A stretch of 64,000 bases of DNA from Roseitalea sp. (GTDB lineage: Bacteria; Pseudomonadota; Alphaproteobacteria; Rhizobiales; Rhizobiaceae), in NCBI GenBank assembly GCA_017642895.1, contig JAEPON010000009.1, forward strand, positions 1 to 64,000, read 5' to 3'. Both the position numbers and the translations under genes were made by a program. Below, in pieces: positions 25,343 to 33,716 of the stretch. The stretch's first letter is position 1, and each line of letters begins with the position of its first letter. The notes under the pieces are model-generated. The model was not told the DNA's origin. It did no database searches and worked only from the letters and a program-made list of their open reading frames with translations.

Positions 25343-26776
25343 TCAGCCAGCCTGCTGGGTAACGAACTTGGTTGCCAAATAGGCCTCCAGACCCTCGGCG
25401 CCGCCTTCGGACCCGTGGCCGGACTCCTTGATTCCGCCGAAGGGCGTCTCGGCCAGCGCGACCGCCATGTGGTTGATGCCCAAAACCCCCGCCTCGATAG
25501 AATCGGCCATCGCTTGTGCCGTCGCGGTTGAGCGTGTGAAGGCGTAAGCCGCGAGACCGTAGGGAAGACGGTTCGCCTCCTCGATCGCGGCATCGATTCC
25601 GGAAAAACGATTGATCAGCGCGACGGGACCGAAAACCTCCCGGTTCATCGCCTCTGCAGCCTTTGGCGCACCGACCAACACGGTGGGTTCCAGGAAGTAA
25701 CCCTTGTTGCCAATCCTGCGTCCTCCCGTCGCCGCATCCGCGCCCTTTGCGGTCGCGTCCTGAATCATCGCCTCGACCGCTGCGAGCCGGCGCTCGTGAA
25801 CAAGAGGACCCATGGTGACTTCGGCATCCATGCCATCGCCAACGATGATTTTGTCGGTCTCCTCGAGGAAACGGTCGACGAATGCGTCGTGAACATCGCT
25901 CTGGACAAGGAGCCGGGTCGGCGCGATGCAGACCTGCCCGGCGTTTCGGAACTTCGATGCCGCCAGGTGCTTGGCGGCAGCATCGAGATCGGCGTCGGCG
26001 AAGACCAGCGCCGGCGCATGCCCGCCCAGTTCCATGGTCGAACGCTTCATGTGCGCACCGGCCAGCGCGGCGATCTGCTTGCCGACAGCAGTCGAGCCGG
26101 TGAAAGACACCTTGCGAATGACCCGGTGCGGCACGAGGTGCCCCGATATGTTGGCCGGTACGCCATAGACCAGATTGATCACGCCCGGTGGTATCCCGGC
26201 CTCCTCGAAGGCGCGGATCAGTTCGGCCGGCGAGGCGGGCGTCTCTTCGGGGCCTTTGACGATGATCGAACAGCCTGCCGCAAGTGCCGCGGCAAGCTTT
26301 TTTGCGACCTGACTGACCGGAAAATTCCAGGGCGTGAACGCGGCGACGGGGCCTATCGGTTCGCGCAGCGACATTTGCAGTGTTCCGGGCGCCCGCGCTG
26401 GCACGAGCCGGCCGTAGGCTCGACGCCCTTCCTCGGCGAACCACTCGATCATATCCGCCGACGAGGCCAGTTCCAGTCGGGCCTGACTCAACGGCTTGCC
26501 GTTCTCCACGGTCAGAAGCCGGGCAATCTCGTCGATGCGCGAGCGCAGAATCTCGGCTGCGCGGCGCATGATGCAGCTGCGCTCGGCCGGCGCCATATGG
26601 CGCCAGATGGCAAAGCCGCGCTGCGCCGCCTCGGTGGCGCGATCGAGATCGCCGATTGTCGCGCTTGCCACATGGGCGATCGTCTCCTCCGTCGCCGGGT
26701 TGACAACGTCGACGAAGTCCCCGCCAAGCGCGGGCGCCCAAGCTCCGTCGATGAAAAGCAGAACCTGTCTTGCCAC
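25343..26776 (-). CDS. aldehyde dehydrogenase (succinate-semialdehyde type)
   Basis: A 477-residue NAD(P)-dependent aldehyde dehydrogenase. The protein has TPWNFPVSQVAKKLAAALAA near 150, FTGSTAVGKQIAALA near 230, the general-base Glu in MELGGHAPALVF near 254, and the catalytic Cys in NAGQVCIAPTR near 288. The whole pattern is closest in my memory to GabD-type succinate-semialdehyde dehydrogenases. It follows the class III aminotransferase by 11 bases, so the two likely work as transaminase then semialdehyde oxidation, as in GABA, 5-aminovalerate or polyamine breakdown. The ATG is at 26776. Confidence 0.9.
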   Translation of the reverse strand: MARQVLLFIDGAWAPALGGDFVDVVNPATEETIAHVASATIGDLDRATEAAQRGFAIWRHMAPAERSCIMRRAAEILRSRIDEIARLLTVENGKPLSQARLELASSADMIEWFAEEGRRAYGRLVPARAPGTLQMSLREPIGPVAAFTPWNFPVSQVAKKLAAALAAGCSIIVKGPEETPASPAELIRAFEEAGIPPGVINLVYGVPANISGHLVPHRVIRKVSFTGSTAVGKQIAALAGAHMKRSTMELGGHAPALVFADADLDAAAKHLAASKFRNAGQVCIAPTRLLVQSDVHDAFVDRFLEETDKIIVGDGMDAEVTMGPLVHERRLAAVEAMIQDATAKGADAATGGRRIGNKGYFLEPTVLVGAPKAAEAMNREVFGPVALINRFSGIDAAIEEANRLPYGLAAYAFTRSTATAQAMADSIEAGVLGINHMAVALAETPFGGIKESGHGSEGGAEGLEAYLATKFVTQQAG

Positions 26777-26787
26777 AACCGTGCCCT

Positions 26788-28203
26788 TTACGCTCTTGCC
26801 GCGACTTCAAGCGCCGGCGTGGCCTTTTCGAGGGCCGACGCGAAGCGATCGACACCTTCGGTGATCTGTTCGTCGGTGATGCTCAGCGGCGGAGAAAACG
26901 ACACGACCTCGATGAACGGAAGGCCGCGCACCAGCACACCTTCCTGCATCGCCTGGACCGCGAGGCGCTTGTGCGGCTCTTGACCCTCGGCGAAGAACCG
27001 GCGTGTCTCGCGATCGGCGACGAGTTCGACGGCCGCCATGAGTCCCACGCCGCGTATATCGCCGATAAAGGGGTGATCGCCGACGCGCTCTTGCAGGCGC
27101 TGAACCAGCAGCGGTCCTGCATTGGCGGCGTTTTCGACTAGCCCCTCGCGCGCCATCAGTTCCAGATTTGCGAGCCCGATTGCGCAACCGACGGGATGGC
27201 CGGAATATGTGAAGCCGTGCATGACGGAACCCGTCTTCGGCGAAGCCTCACGCAGGCTGTCGTAGATCGCTTCCGAAATGACGGTGCAGGACATGGGGAA
27301 GTAAGCGCTCGTGACGCCCTTGGCCAGTGTCACGATGTCGGGTTCAAGCTCGAAGTGGCCGGTGCCGAACCAGCTGCCGAGCCGGCCGAAACCGGTGATG
27401 ACCTCGTCGACAATCATCAAGATGTCGTTGTCCTTAAGAATCTGCTGGACACCGCGCAGATAGTTTTCGGGCGGGATCAGCACGCCGCCCGTTCCCATGA
27501 TCGGCTCCAGGATCATCGCTCCGATCGTGTCGGCGCCTTCGCGCGCTATGGTTCGCTCCAACTCGGCCAGCAAGCGCGCGGCGAACTCGGCTTCGGTCTC
27601 TTCGCCCTGCGCATAGCGGTAAGCGTGCGGGCAAGCCAGATGGATCACATCGTTCTGGGGGAGATCGAATGCACGATGGTAACCTGGAATACCGGTCAGA
27701 CCCGCAGCAGCATAGGTCAGCCCGTGATAGGCGCCGAGGCGCGACAAGAACTTCTTCTTTTGGGGTTTCCCACGCAGGTTGTTGAGATATCGCACCAACT
27801 TGTACGCCGAGTCATTGGCGTCCGAGCCCGACAAGCCGAAGAATACCTTCGACATGTGCCGAGCGCCCGCCTTCTCGCGCAAGAGCCCCAGCAGGGTTTC
27901 GGCAAGACGCGCCGCGTAGGCGTTGGAGGCGCCGCCAAAGCAATGAAAATAGCTCAAATCTCGCATCGCTTCAGCGCCGGCGGCAATCAGTTCCTCGCGT
28001 CCGTAACCGGCATTGACGCACCACAAGCCGGCGCCAAAATCGATCATCGACACGCCGCCTGGGCCTTCCACGGTCACACCCGAGGCGTTGCCGAACATGG
28101 TCGGCCCGTGCTCCTCAAGCATCTGTATCGACGTGACCGGATGCAGATGAGAGGCCCTGTCCATCTCGTCGACGGTGTAGTTACTTTGCAATGGATGATC
28201 CAT
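26788..28203 (-). CDS. class III aminotransferase
   Basis: A 471-residue PLP-dependent aminotransferase of fold type I, class III (omega-amino acid type). Landmarks are the GLWCVNAGYGREELIAAGAEA stretch near residue 60, FGLSGSDANDSAYKLVRY near 122, YHGLTYAAAGLTG near 155, the PLP Asp in DEVITGFGRLGSWFG near 263, and the PLP Lys in TLAKGVTSAYFPMSC near 290. Substrates of this group are omega-amines or beta-alanine-like amino acids. A strong GGAGGAGAC lies before the ATG at 28203. It diverges from the SDR at 28371 with an odd-spaced palindrome between. Confidence 0.92.
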   Translation of the reverse strand: MDHPLQSNYTVDEMDRASHLHPVTSIQMLEEHGPTMFGNASGVTVEGPGGVSMIDFGAGLWCVNAGYGREELIAAGAEAMRDLSYFHCFGGASNAYAARLAETLLGLLREKAGARHMSKVFFGLSGSDANDSAYKLVRYLNNLRGKPQKKKFLSRLGAYHGLTYAAAGLTGIPGYHRAFDLPQNDVIHLACPHAYRYAQGEETEAEFAARLLAELERTIAREGADTIGAMILEPIMGTGGVLIPPENYLRGVQQILKDNDILMIVDEVITGFGRLGSWFGTGHFELEPDIVTLAKGVTSAYFPMSCTVISEAIYDSLREASPKTGSVMHGFTYSGHPVGCAIGLANLELMAREGLVENAANAGPLLVQRLQERVGDHPFIGDIRGVGLMAAVELVADRETRRFFAEGQEPHKRLAVQAMQEGVLVRGLPFIEVVSFSPPLSITDEQITEGVDRFASALEKATPALEVAARA

Positions 28204-28275
28204 GTGTCTCCTCCGATGATGTCGCCAGAACACCGGTGCAGGTGCATGGGTCGACATGGTTCTACCGTATTGTCA

Positions 28276-28288
28276 ATTGTCTTACAAT
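28276..28288. promoter_or_regulatory. odd-spaced GntR palindrome, site F
   Basis: ATTGTCTTACAAT lies between the divergent aminotransferase and SDR genes and matches ATTGTCnGACAAT in 12 of 13 positions. A further ATTGTC half-site is at 28269-28274, so the region may bind more than one dimer. Confidence 0.6.
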
Positions 28289-28370
28289 CAACTAGATCGC
28301 GTTTTTGGTGAAGCGAAGCGATGACAATCGCTCAATGTGCCATGCGGCACGAGGCAAGAGGTAAGCAGCA

Positions 28371-29108
28371 ATGGCGCGCCAGATGGGGCGACTAGAAGTA
28401 GCCGACCGCGTGGTGATGATGAGTGGCGGCTCAACCGGTATCGGCAAGGCGATCGCCCAGCGGCTGGTCGACGACGGCTATCGCCTGTCGCTGGGCGGGC
28501 GACGCCCGGACGAGATGATGGCCTTGTATGCCCCGTTCGGCGATCGTGTCCTGATCAGCCGGTTCGAAGCAACCATTCCTGACGATGCCGGAAAGTGGGT
28601 CGACCGGACACTGCGTGCCTTCGGCGGTATCGATGTCCTGATCAACAATGCCGGAATCAACAAGCCGCTCAATTTCACCGAGGGCGACGAGACGATCATG
28701 GACGAGTTGTGGGATGTCAATGTCAAGGCGCCGTTCCGGCTGATGCGGTTTTGCATGCCGCACCTGTCGCAGTGCGGCTTTGGCCGCATCGTCAACATCG
28801 CCTCGACGGACGCAAAGCGCTATCGTGACGGTTCGGTCTCGGTTGCCTATTGCGCAACCAAGCATGCGCTGTTGTCCTTGTCGCACGCGGCCAAGTTCGC
28901 CGGCTGGGAGACAGGCGTCCGCGTCACGGCCCTGTGTCCCGGCGCCGTGGATACCGACTTCATCGGTGACGCGCCCGGCGCAACACCCAAGGCACTGCGC
29001 ATCGCGCCGGAGACAATTGCCGAAGCCGTGGCATTTCTGCTTGGCATGCCGAACAATGCGGTTGTCGCCGAGATGGTCGTTAACAGTCGCTTGGAGTCGT
29101 CGCTTTGA
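28371..29108 (+). CDS. SDR-family oxidoreductase
   Basis: A 245-residue classical SDR: SGGSTGIGKAIAQRL (cofactor loop, about 18-32), NNAGINKP (about 92), NIASTDAKR with the catalytic Ser, YCATK (YxxxK, about 163), and LCPGAVDTDF after it. The ATG is preceded by GAGG further upstream and an AAGAGGTAAG purine run. It is divergent from the class III aminotransferase and is followed by an FCD-GntR regulator 129 bases downstream. Its probable role is reduction or oxidation of a hydroxy/keto intermediate in the same pathway. Confidence 0.9.
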   Translation: MARQMGRLEVADRVVMMSGGSTGIGKAIAQRLVDDGYRLSLGGRRPDEMMALYAPFGDRVLISRFEATIPDDAGKWVDRTLRAFGGIDVLINNAGINKPLNFTEGDETIMDELWDVNVKAPFRLMRFCMPHLSQCGFGRIVNIASTDAKRYRDGSVSVAYCATKHALLSLSHAAKFAGWETGVRVTALCPGAVDTDFIGDAPGATPKALRIAPETIAEAVAFLLGMPNNAVVAEMVVNSRLESSL

Positions 29109-29163
29109 ATGACATCGCCGCGATCCAGACGGGCGACGCCATGCCGCTGGTCTGACAGGGCAA

Positions 29164-29176
29164 GTTGTGAAACAAC
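29164..29176. promoter_or_regulatory. odd-spaced palindrome upstream of gntR, site G
   Basis: GTTGT-GAA-ACAAC is a perfect 5+3+5 inverted repeat 61 bases upstream of the FCD-GntR start. It shares the TTGTnnnACAA core with the palindromes at 28276 and 31854, but its outer bases differ. It is the expected place for autoregulation. Confidence 0.45.
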
Positions 29177-29237
29177 CCGCGCCGAGACGCCATTCCGTGT
29201 TGCACTGCGCGGCTGCCGCTGAAAAGGATGGGGTGAT

Positions 29238-29966
29238 ATGAACAAGACAACCAACCGTCGCAAATCGGCGGCGGCGCTGCCGGAGTTTGACGCTGTCCTG
29301 CCAAGAACGCGGCGGGCGCAGATCGCCGAAACCCTTCGTGATCTGATCCTGACTGGCAAGATCGCCCCCGGGTCCCAGCTTGTCGAGCAGGCGATCGCCA
29401 GCCGGTTTGGTGTCAGCCGTGGCTCGGTCCGCGAAGCGATTTGGGAACTGGTCGACCAGGGCATCGCCACCAACCGCCCCTATGCGGGCACCTTCGTCAT
29501 CGATATCGACGTCAAGACGATGCGGGAACTCTATTCGGTGAGGGGAGCGCTCGAGCGGTATTGTTTCACCGAGATCTGGCCAAGACGTACGCGGGAGTTC
29601 CGCACCGAATTCGAAGCGCGGCACGCCACGCTGGTCGCCGCCATCCAGAAGCAGGATCGGGCCGAGGCGATCAAGGCCGAGATGCACTTTCACAGCCATC
29701 CATACGAGTTTTCTCAGAACGGCGTCCTGCTGGAGACATGGCATCAGCTTTCCAAGAGAATCCAGCTCAGTTTCGCGGTCAGTCAGGTGCATGTGCGTGG
29801 CGAGGACTTCATTGAGGAATGCAACCGCTACCTTGCGGCCGCGATCGGCGATGATCTTTCAATGATCCACGGTGAGATAGACCGGCATTTGCAACTGGGT
29901 ATGGACGCCATACCGCACATGGACGAGACGGGCGCGGAACACGCGGACGCCGTGGCACCAAAATAG
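29238..29966 (+). CDS. GntR-family regulator with FCD domain
   Basis: A 242-residue FCD-type GntR regulator. The DNA-binding domain is at about residues 22-90 (RRAQIAETLRDLILTGKIAP, SRFGVSRGSVREAIWELVDQ, ATNRPYAGTFV). The C-terminal helical domain contains MHFHSHPYEF, with His residues where the family binds a metal. The ATG at 29238 follows AAAGGATGGGG. The odd-spaced palindromes at 25168, 28276, 29164 and 31854 are the most likely targets, which would make it the controller of the aminotransferase, dehydrogenase and SDR units. This assignment is inference by proximity. Confidence 0.9.
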   Translation: MNKTTNRRKSAAALPEFDAVLPRTRRAQIAETLRDLILTGKIAPGSQLVEQAIASRFGVSRGSVREAIWELVDQGIATNRPYAGTFVIDIDVKTMRELYSVRGALERYCFTEIWPRRTREFRTEFEARHATLVAAIQKQDRAEAIKAEMHFHSHPYEFSQNGVLLETWHQLSKRIQLSFAVSQVHVRGEDFIEECNRYLAAAIGDDLSMIHGEIDRHLQLGMDAIPHMDETGAEHADAVAPK

Positions 29967-29969
29967 CGC

Positions 29970-30272
29970 CTACGCCAGCGCCGATCGGGCATCTGCAATG
30001 GCCTGGCTGATCTGTTTGCCGTTCATGGTTCCCGAGAGCCTGACCATTTCGCGACCACTGGCTGCCACGAACACCAGTGTCGGCAGGGAGCGCACGCCGT
30101 ACCGCTCCGCCATCGTGGCATCGCATTCGACGTCGACGACATGAAGCTCGACGTCGGCCTGGCCCGCAACAATGCGGTTGAGAACCGGCTCGACCATGCG
30201 GCAAGTTCCACACCAGGCGGCACGGAAGTCGAGCACGGTAATCGGCGCCGGTCGGTCGGTTTCGGAAGTCAT
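29970..30272 (-). CDS. thioredoxin-like protein with WCGTC site
   Basis: A 100-residue thioredoxin-fold protein: VLDFRAAWCGTCRMVEPVLN contains the redox CxxC at about residues 21-24, RSLPTLVFVA supplies the cis-Pro, and it is about the size of Trx. The active site is CGTC in place of the usual CGPC, which should raise the redox potential towards a more oxidising or isomerase-like protein. The stop is 3 bases from the convergent gntR stop. It overlaps the upstream AhpD-like gene by 4 bases, so they probably form a redox pair. Confidence 0.87.
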   Translation of the reverse strand: MTSETDRPAPITVLDFRAAWCGTCRMVEPVLNRIVAGQADVELHVVDVECDATMAERYGVRSLPTLVFVAASGREMVRLSGTMNGKQISQAIADARSALA

Positions 30273-30754
30273 GAATCTTTCGCCGCCGCCGCCTCGCCGT
30301 CCGCTCGCCAGCGTTGATACGCGTTGAACTCCGACGGGGAGGCCGCCGGCACCTTGATCAAAGCGCCGAACGCCGAGCCGGCAACCATGAACAGCGTCCA
30401 GACCACGAGTTCCACGATCTCGGGCTCGGTGAATTCCTGCTTCAGGACATCAAACACCTCATCGTCAACCGCCTGCAGGTCACCGATGTTCGCGCAGACG
30501 GTTTCGGCAAATGCGACCGCGAGCGCGGTTCGTTCGTCCCGTCCATTGACGTCGGGCCTCCCAAGCGACGAGCAGAATGTGCATCCCACGTCGTCGGCGA
30601 TGACGCGACGAACCTCTTCTTTCAGTTCCGGATCAAGACCGGAAAAGCGCATCACGCCGTCGAGCGCGTACCATTTCTCGACGATGTCAGGACAGTGTCC
30701 CATCGCTTGGTGAAACGCGTTTCCTTCGATGGGAGCTGGCGCAATGCGCGACAT
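30269..30754 (-). CDS. carboxymuconolactone decarboxylase/AhpD-like protein
   Basis: A 161-residue all-helical CMD/AhpD-type protein. It has a GCTFCSSLGR segment near residue 57 with a CxxC, the position of the reactive pair in AhpD peroxidase-type members, and FAETVCANIGDLQAVDDEVF further on. The CMD family includes decarboxylases and alkylhydroperoxidase-like disulfide reductases; the CxxC plus a coupled thioredoxin gene suggest the latter. The ATG at 30754 follows AAGGATCC. An even-spaced palindrome lies upstream at 30801. Confidence 0.82.
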   Translation of the reverse strand: MSRIAPAPIEGNAFHQAMGHCPDIVEKWYALDGVMRFSGLDPELKEEVRRVIADDVGCTFCSSLGRPDVNGRDERTALAVAFAETVCANIGDLQAVDDEVFDVLKQEFTEPEIVELVVWTLFMVAGSAFGALIKVPAASPSEFNAYQRWRADGEAAAAKDS

Positions 30755-30800
30755 GGCGGATCCTTGTGCGAGGCGGTTTATGGCTGAAGCGGCTCCAAAA

Positions 30801-30812
30801 AATGTATACAAT
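30801..30812. promoter_or_regulatory. even-spaced GntR palindrome, site C
   Basis: AATGTATACAAT lies 46 bases upstream of the AhpD-like gene start. It matches sites A and B in 10 of 12 positions or more, with the shared GTATAC centre. It suggests the AhpD/thioredoxin unit belongs to the same regulon as the TRAP operon. Confidence 0.45.
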
Positions 30813-31041
30813 ATGAATGCAATGTCAACGGTCATCCAACTCGGTTTCAGGGCCGAGATGAGATATCGGGACATCTTCGGAGTGCTGGTCGAAACGCGTC
30901 GCGGCGACATCTTCTTGGCAATCGTGACAATTGTTGATCGCGGCGCGCGGCAGATGCAGGCGCGGCTCCGCGCCCAAGCGTTGTGCTGACGATCACCCCA
31001 GCGATGCAGTTTCCCTGTTGCCGTCCGGCCAGAATCGGCCT

Positions 31042-31824
31042 CTAGAAAAGGCCCTGATAGACCCCGCCGTCATTGATGATGTTCTGCCCCGTCATGAAGC
31101 CCGATTGCGCGGAACAAAGAAATGCGACCAGATCACCGCATTCGCTTGGGTCGGCGATACGCCCGGCAGGGCAGTGAAGCAGACGGTCCTCGAAAATCGC
31201 CTCGTAGCTTGTGCCGCCACGTCGCGCGTGGGCGTGCAGATTGGTGTGCAGCGCGTCGGTATCGAACAGCCCCGGACAAACCGTGTTGATCGTTACGTTG
31301 AACGGGATCAGTTCCCGCACCATGGCCGCGATCGCGCCGGCCAGCGCCACCCGCGCGGCGTGGCTGGGGGCGAAGCTGACCTGCGGAAACTTGATGAAGC
31401 TCACCGACAGATTGACGACCCTGCCGAACCGGCGTTCGCACATGCCCGGCACGATCGCGCGAATCATGTCCAACGACGCGTAGAAATGGGCCTCCATCCA
31501 GGCATCCCACTCGCCGCGGTCGATCGTTCGGAAATCGACAGGCTGTTGTCTCACGCCGGGATTGGTGACGAGTATGTCGATGTCATCACAGGCGGCAAGT
31601 ATGGCTCTGCGACCTTCGTGCGTCGTCAGGTCGGCGGCAACCGTCCGCACCCTGGATCCGGTCAAGTCGGAGATCTCTTCGGCCGCGGCGTTCAGCGTAT
31701 CTTGGCCTCTGGCTGCGATGAAAAGCTCGGCACCTTCTCGCGCCAGGGAAAGTGCGACCGCCTTGCCCAACCCTTTGCTTGCGCCGCAAACCAAGGCGCG
31801 TCTGCCGTGCATTCCAAGATCCAT
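31042..31824 (-). CDS. SDR-family oxidoreductase
   Basis: A 260-residue SDR: ALVCGASKGLGKAVALSLARE (cofactor loop, about 10-30), TNPGVRQQP where classical members have NNAG, NLSVSFIKFP with the catalytic Ser position, and SHAARVALAG where YxxxK would be expected; here it reads HAARV, so the Tyr and Lys seem not to be conserved. It resembles the divergent 3-oxoacyl-ACP reductase-like group that has lost YxxxK. ATG at 31824. Its upstream region contains a perfect odd-spaced palindrome. Confidence 0.82.
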   Translation of the reverse strand: MDLGMHGRRALVCGASKGLGKAVALSLAREGAELFIAARGQDTLNAAAEEISDLTGSRVRTVAADLTTHEGRRAILAACDDIDILVTNPGVRQQPVDFRTIDRGEWDAWMEAHFYASLDMIRAIVPGMCERRFGRVVNLSVSFIKFPQVSFAPSHAARVALAGAIAAMVRELIPFNVTINTVCPGLFDTDALHTNLHAHARRGGTSYEAIFEDRLLHCPAGRIADPSECGDLVAFLCSAQSGFMTGQNIINDGGVYQGLF

Positions 31825-31853
31825 CGTGCCAGCCTTTCGCAGATCAATTGTTG

Positions 31854-31866
31854 ATTGTCCGACAAT
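31854..31866. promoter_or_regulatory. odd-spaced GntR palindrome, site E (perfect)
   Basis: ATTGTCCGACAAT is an exact 6+1+6 palindrome 30 bases upstream of the SDR start. It is the best copy of the odd-spaced motif also found at 25168 and 28276. Confidence 0.6.
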
Positions 31867-31991
31867 AATTATGGCTTCGACGGCATCTCGGTCAAGTCGC
31901 CAGCCTGACGGCATCGCCCTGATGTGATCCTCGCAGACGCCCTCAATCTTGGCCGAAGTTTTCCGCATCGAATCCTGGGCTGGAAGAGGGC

Positions 31992-32478
31992 AGGAGAGTC
32001 ATTAAGGTCAGCAAATTCACGGACACACAGAAGGCATTCATCATCAAGCAGGCGAAAGACGGAAACCCGTGGCGGAGGTCTGCCGCAAAGCCGGATCGGC
32101 AGACCGGGCAAGGGCGGCGCAGGACGCATCCGGCGTTTCGCATACACACGCGAAGCCCCGTGTGTAACCGTCGGCATCAAGATGGGGTCCGACGTTGTTC
32201 TGGAAGCGCTCTATCCTCCGCTGCTTCAGCGTGGCACGCCAACCTGCATTCGTTCGGACAACGGGCCTGAGTTCGCTTCTGCAACGTTCCAGGATTGGCT
32301 TAGGCGGATCGGGATCGAGCCAATGAGAATCTATCCAGGCTCACCTTGGGAGAATGGATACAACGAGCGCTTCAATAGGCTGCCCCGGACCCGATCCGGG
32401 GGAACACTGCGCGCCGAACTGCTCAACGCCGAGTGGTTTGCCACCACCCGCCAGGCGCAAGCCGTCATCAATACATGA
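31992..32478 (+). pseudogene. IS3-family transposase fragments (orfA and orfB relics)
   Basis: From 31992 the sequence encodes VIKVSKFTDTQKAFIIKQAK, the N-terminus of an IS3 orfA; it then frameshifts so that PVAEVCRKAGS continues in another frame. At about 32180-32478 a DDE integrase fragment follows, with CIRSDNGPEFASATFQDWL and YPGSPWENGYNERFN, then GTLRAELLNAEWFATTRQ. A 24-base insertion carrying a palindrome interrupts the join, and the last part ends in TGA where TGG (INTW) is expected. All pieces are remnants, with no functional product. Confidence 0.8.
32383..32401. repeat. short palindromic unit inserted in transposase relic
   Basis: CCCCGGA-CCCGA-TCCGGGG is a 7-bp inverted repeat with a 5-base loop inside a 24-base in-frame insertion between ERFN and GTLR of the transposase fragment. 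It resembles the short CCCGGAxxxxATCCGGG-type palindromes scattered in alphaproteobacterial genomes. Only this clear copy was noticed in the window. Confidence 0.55.
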
Positions 32479-32508
32479 CTGCGCCAGTACAACCACATCC
32501 GACCCGAC

Positions 32509-33294
32509 GATGCCGAGCTGCGCCGTGCGATCCGGCAGGTGGCCAGCGAACGGCGCCGGTTCGGCTATCGGCGCATCCACGTCATGCTCGCTCGCCAGGA
32601 GGTCGTGATGAACATCAAGAAGCTGCGCCGGCTGTATGCCGAAGACAAGCTGCAGGTGCGCAAGCGCGGTGGCAGGAAACGGGCACTGGGAACTCGGCGC
32701 CCGATGCTCGCGCCAGACCGGCCGAATGAACGCTGGAGCCTGGATGTCGTGCATGACGCCTTCACCGATAGCCGTCGGTTCCGGGTTCTTGCGGTGGTCG
32801 ATGATTACAGCCGTGAATGCCTGGCGCTTGTCGCCGACATCTCGCTGTCAGGGCCGCGCGTCGTCCGCGAACTGGACAAGTTCATCGCCTTCCGCGGCAG
32901 GGCGGATATGAACGTCTCGGACAATGGAACAGAGCTGACCAGTCACGCCATCCCGAGATCGGCACAGGAGACATCGATCGAATGGCACTAAATCGCACCA
33001 GGCAAGCCGATGCAGAATGCGTTCGTTGAAAGCTTCATCGGCAGGTTCAGGGACGAATGCTTGAACAAGAACCTGTTCGACAATCTGTCGGAGGCACGCC
33101 AGACCATCGAAATATGGAGGATCGATTACAACACGCAAAGACCACACACGTCACTTGGCGGATTGGCACCAGCCGTCTACGCCAAAACGCAACGAAAACG
33201 GCCTGCTTCGCCTGAGCTCATCGAAAGCTCCGCTCAGCAGGCCTTGACCACGACACTCAACAGGGAAACAAACGTCAACAGACTCTCCACCTGA
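32509..33294 (+). pseudogene. IS3-family (IS407-like) orfB, nonsense-mutated and 5'-truncated
   Basis: From about 32509 the IS3 orfB catalytic part begins mid-helix (DAELRRAIRQVASERRRFGY) and continues through RPNERWSLDVVHDAFTDS, VVDDYSRECLAL, and NVSDNGTELTS (DDE residues present). An in-frame TAA at 32989-32991 replaces the Tyr codon expected in IEWHYIAPGKP, after which the same frame continues with [19 protein letters not shown] and RPHTSLGG to 33294. The 5' end is fused to an unrelated relic. The enzyme is therefore inactive as encoded. Confidence 0.85.
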
Positions 33295-33504
<210 letters not shown>

Positions 33505-33716
33505 TCGATTCCCGGACTTTTCGCTATGCTGCGAAAGGACCGCCGCGTACCATTGATACTACGATAAGCCTCTGAGTTCGCTTGATTTTCCAGCCTGCAC
33601 GATTCACCTTTCTTCACGAAGGAACGCGCTGTGACTTTCTCTCCGGTGCTTCCACGACGCTTCCACGAATTTGGCTTTGAGGACGTTTTTTGGAAGCAGC
33701 GCAACGGGTTGCAATC

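Noticed and set aside
32180..32478. Functional transposase with orfA in frame
   Set aside because: Frameshift, insertion and nonsense codon make a working product impossible.
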